DNA of 9,708 nt from Flavobacteriaceae bacterium (GTDB lineage Bacteria; Bacteroidota; Bacteroidia; Flavobacteriales; Flavobacteriaceae), in contig NZQO01000078.1 of assembly GCA_002693605.1 (NCBI GenBank), positions 1 to 9,708 of the forward strand. Direction: 5' to 3'. Shown here piece by piece: positions 8,275-9,708 of the stretch. Numbering within the stretch: position 1 is the first letter of the stretch; the number at the start of each line of letters is the position of its first letter. Below the pieces are notes generated by a model that saw only the letters and a list, made by a program, of their open reading frames with translations, was not told the DNA's origin and did not search any database. The translations under genes and the position numbers were made by a program.

Positions 8275-9708
8275 ATGGCAAGACTGGCGAGTACATTCAT
8301 TATGTTTTTTTGCTATGTGGCAACTAACGCCCAGACCGAAATTACCAATATCGTACACCAATCGGAAAGTGGCGCGCCCATTCTGGAAGGGTTTGTTATT
8401 AAGCAACCTGAGGAAACGGGGTTCGCAGTGCTTTTAAACGACGGGCGATCCTTGTATCTTAACAGTTTCGACGGAAATTTCAACTACCTAAACCACCTTA
8501 CGGTAAATCCCCCCGCTGGACGCAGCAGCTTTGTTGCCTCCACTGCCACCGCGGATGGAAACTACCATTTGCTGTACAAATCTGCGCGCAACCCACTGCT
8601 AACCCGTCAAACGGTTAACCTTTCCAACGAAAGTGTAACTACACATACTACCGACTTGAACTTATTGGATCAAGAAATTCTCGGGACTTATGGAGATAGC
8701 GATGGGCTTCATATACTCACGGCGTCTAAACACCAACCAAAGATTTTCCACCATCTTCTTTCCCCCAATTTTGAGGGTACTTCCCAATTATTCGATCTTT
8801 CGGAACTTTCGTTCCAACTTGGGAATGAGAGCGTTCCGTTCCACGAACTGTTTTTCGAACAATGGCGTGAGTTTTACTCACTCGGGTTCGATGGGGCTTC
8901 CGTTTTTCCCACTGCCTTGCCAGAGGCTACCCGCACGTCGAAAGTATTTCGACAGGGAAGCAGATTTGTTTTCACGGTAGACCGAAATGCCGGCAGTACG
9001 CAATTGCTGACGATAGACATTATAAATGGCGAAATTGGCACCCAGGTCATTTCGCAACGCGAAGTCGTTTCTGAAAAAAACATTAGACAATCCAACTCCT
9101 ACCTAAAGGATTCCGTACTTTATCAAATGGTTCGCACCAACGATAGCCTGCACCTTATGGCTACCAACTGGGTTACCGGCAACGCGGTTAACTCGTATGC
9201 CTTGGGCGCTTCGGAAAAAATCCCTATCTCGAATACCGCCACCTTGCAGGAAAAGCCAAGCAAGCGCAAACGCAAGGTGGTAGATGGCCACAAGTTTCTG
9301 CGTTCGTTAAATACCGACCCCATCGGGTTGGTCGTGAACAAGGTGAACGGCCGGCACCAAATAACCTACGGCTCTTGGAACGAATCGAGGGGAAATAATG
9401 CCAAATTGGACAATAGCCGCAACGTAGACCCGATGGTGGGTGTGATGACGGGTATGTTTGGCGTAGCGGGCGGTTTGCTTTACTATGCACTCAGCTCGGG
9501 TGGAAATTCGGCACAATCGTACGGTCTTCACCATCGCGGTATGACCACACGGGCCCTTGCGGTTTTCAATGACCAATTTGAGCATGTACCCGCTGAAGGT
9601 GTGCAGGCCACCATTTACCATAAAATTGACTATTACAACGCCCGTCGGGAGGATACCACACCTATGTTGTTATTTCAATTTAATGACCAAATTGTGTACG
9701 GGTCGTTC
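8275..9708 (+). CDS. Uncharacterised, probably exported protein; beta-propeller-like, 3' end outside window
   Basis: Reading from the ATG at 8275, the frame stays open for 478 codons to the right edge with no stop, so the protein is longer than seen. I do not recognise the family. The N terminus looks like a Sec signal peptide: Arg3, a hydrophobic core FIMFFCYVA (8-16) and a likely cut after ATNAQ (residue 20); Cys13 is not in a lipobox. Residues about 50-310 contain several spaced beta-hairpin-like units, such as DGNYHLLYKS (94-103), DGLHILTAS (143-151), SRFVFTVDRN (229-238) and DSLHLMATNW (290-299), which suggest propeller-type blades. A basic cluster KRKRK (330-334) precedes a glycine-rich hydrophobic stretch, MVGVMTGMFGVAGGLLYYAL (387-406), possibly membrane-inserting. 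Base composition resembles its neighbours. The 5-bp gap after metG suggests co-transcription. That it is coding is well supported by the long open frame and signal peptide; the fold is inference and the function unknown. Confidence 0.85.
   Translation, partial: MARLASTFIMFFCYVATNAQTEITNIVHQSESGAPILEGFVIKQPEETGFAVLLNDGRSLYLNSFDGNFNYLNHLTVNPPAGRSSFVASTATADGNYHLLYKSARNPLLTRQTVNLSNESVTTHTTDLNLLDQEILGTYGDSDGLHILTASKHQPKIFHHLLSPNFEGTSQLFDLSELSFQLGNESVPFHELFFEQWREFYSLGFDGASVFPTALPEATRTSKVFRQGSRFVFTVDRNAGSTQLLTIDIINGEIGTQVISQREVVSEKNIRQSNSYLKDSVLYQMVRTNDSLHLMATNWVTGNAVNSYALGASEKIPISNTATLQEKPSKRKRKVVDGHKFLRSLNTDPIGLVVNKVNGRHQITYGSWNESRGNNAKLDNSRNVDPMVGVMTGMFGVAGGLLYYALSSGGNSAQSYGLHHRGMTTRALAVFNDQFEHVPAEGVQATIYHKIDYYNARREDTTPMLLFQFNDQIVYGSF

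Noticed and set aside
8690..8980. A 96-codon plus-strand frame within the last gene
   Set aside because: The overlapping frame starting at 8275 is open for 478 codons with a signal peptide and runs across this segment, so the short one is a shadow.
9307..9621. A 104-codon minus-strand open frame near the right edge
   Set aside because: It is antisense to the long open frame from 8275, with no motif and composition typical of a reverse-strand shadow.
1..9708. CRISPR arrays, tRNA/rRNA genes, insertion sequences, phage or defence genes
   Set aside because: No regularly spaced repeats, transposase motifs, terminal inverted repeats or RNA-gene signatures were seen; almost all of the window is covered by intact coding frames of chromosomal type.

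Overview
The window looks like ordinary chromosomal DNA of a Bacteroidota bacterium, most likely class Flavobacteriia. The supporting signs are: proteins that read like flavobacterial versions of Mfd, YraN, an S66 peptidase and MetG; a type IX secretion (T9SS) C-terminal sorting domain; start codons preceded by A/T-rich leaders without a clear Shine-Dalgarno sequence; and a promoter matching the Bacteroidota pattern (TTG, about 18 nt, TAnnTTTG). Base composition appears intermediate and even throughout, with no phage, transposon, CRISPR or RNA gene visible.

Layout. Positions 1-1538 (+) hold the C-terminal part of mfd, the transcription-repair coupling factor, cut by the left edge. Facing it from the right is a two-gene minus-strand unit: an S66-family LD-carboxypeptidase (2867-1968) followed by a YraN/UPF0102 nuclease-fold protein (1943-1581). 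A 124-bp divergent intergenic region (2868-2991) holds a strong candidate promoter for a plus-strand pair: a DUF1800 protein (2992-4464) and, 7 bp downstream, a DUF1501 protein (4472-6085). After a 114-bp gap with a weak candidate terminator and a candidate promoter come metG (6200-8269) and, 5 bp later, a large unrecognised, probably exported protein (8275 to beyond 9708) cut by the right edge. No gene-free stretch exceeds 300 bases.

How the genes relate. mfd and metG are housekeeping genes (DNA repair, translation). The S66 peptidase and YraN form a small conserved-looking unit, probably linked to peptidoglycan recycling and nucleic acid metabolism respectively. The DUF1800/DUF1501 pair is the most distinctive part. 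DUF1501 is related to the alkaline phosphatase/sulfatase group, and this copy carries both a twin-arginine signal and a T9SS sorting domain, whereas its DUF1800 partner has no visible export signal. The other item of interest is the unrecognised protein behind metG. It has a signal peptide, beta-propeller-like repeats, a basic cluster and a glycine-rich hydrophobic segment. I found no clearly novel defence, mobile or RNA system.
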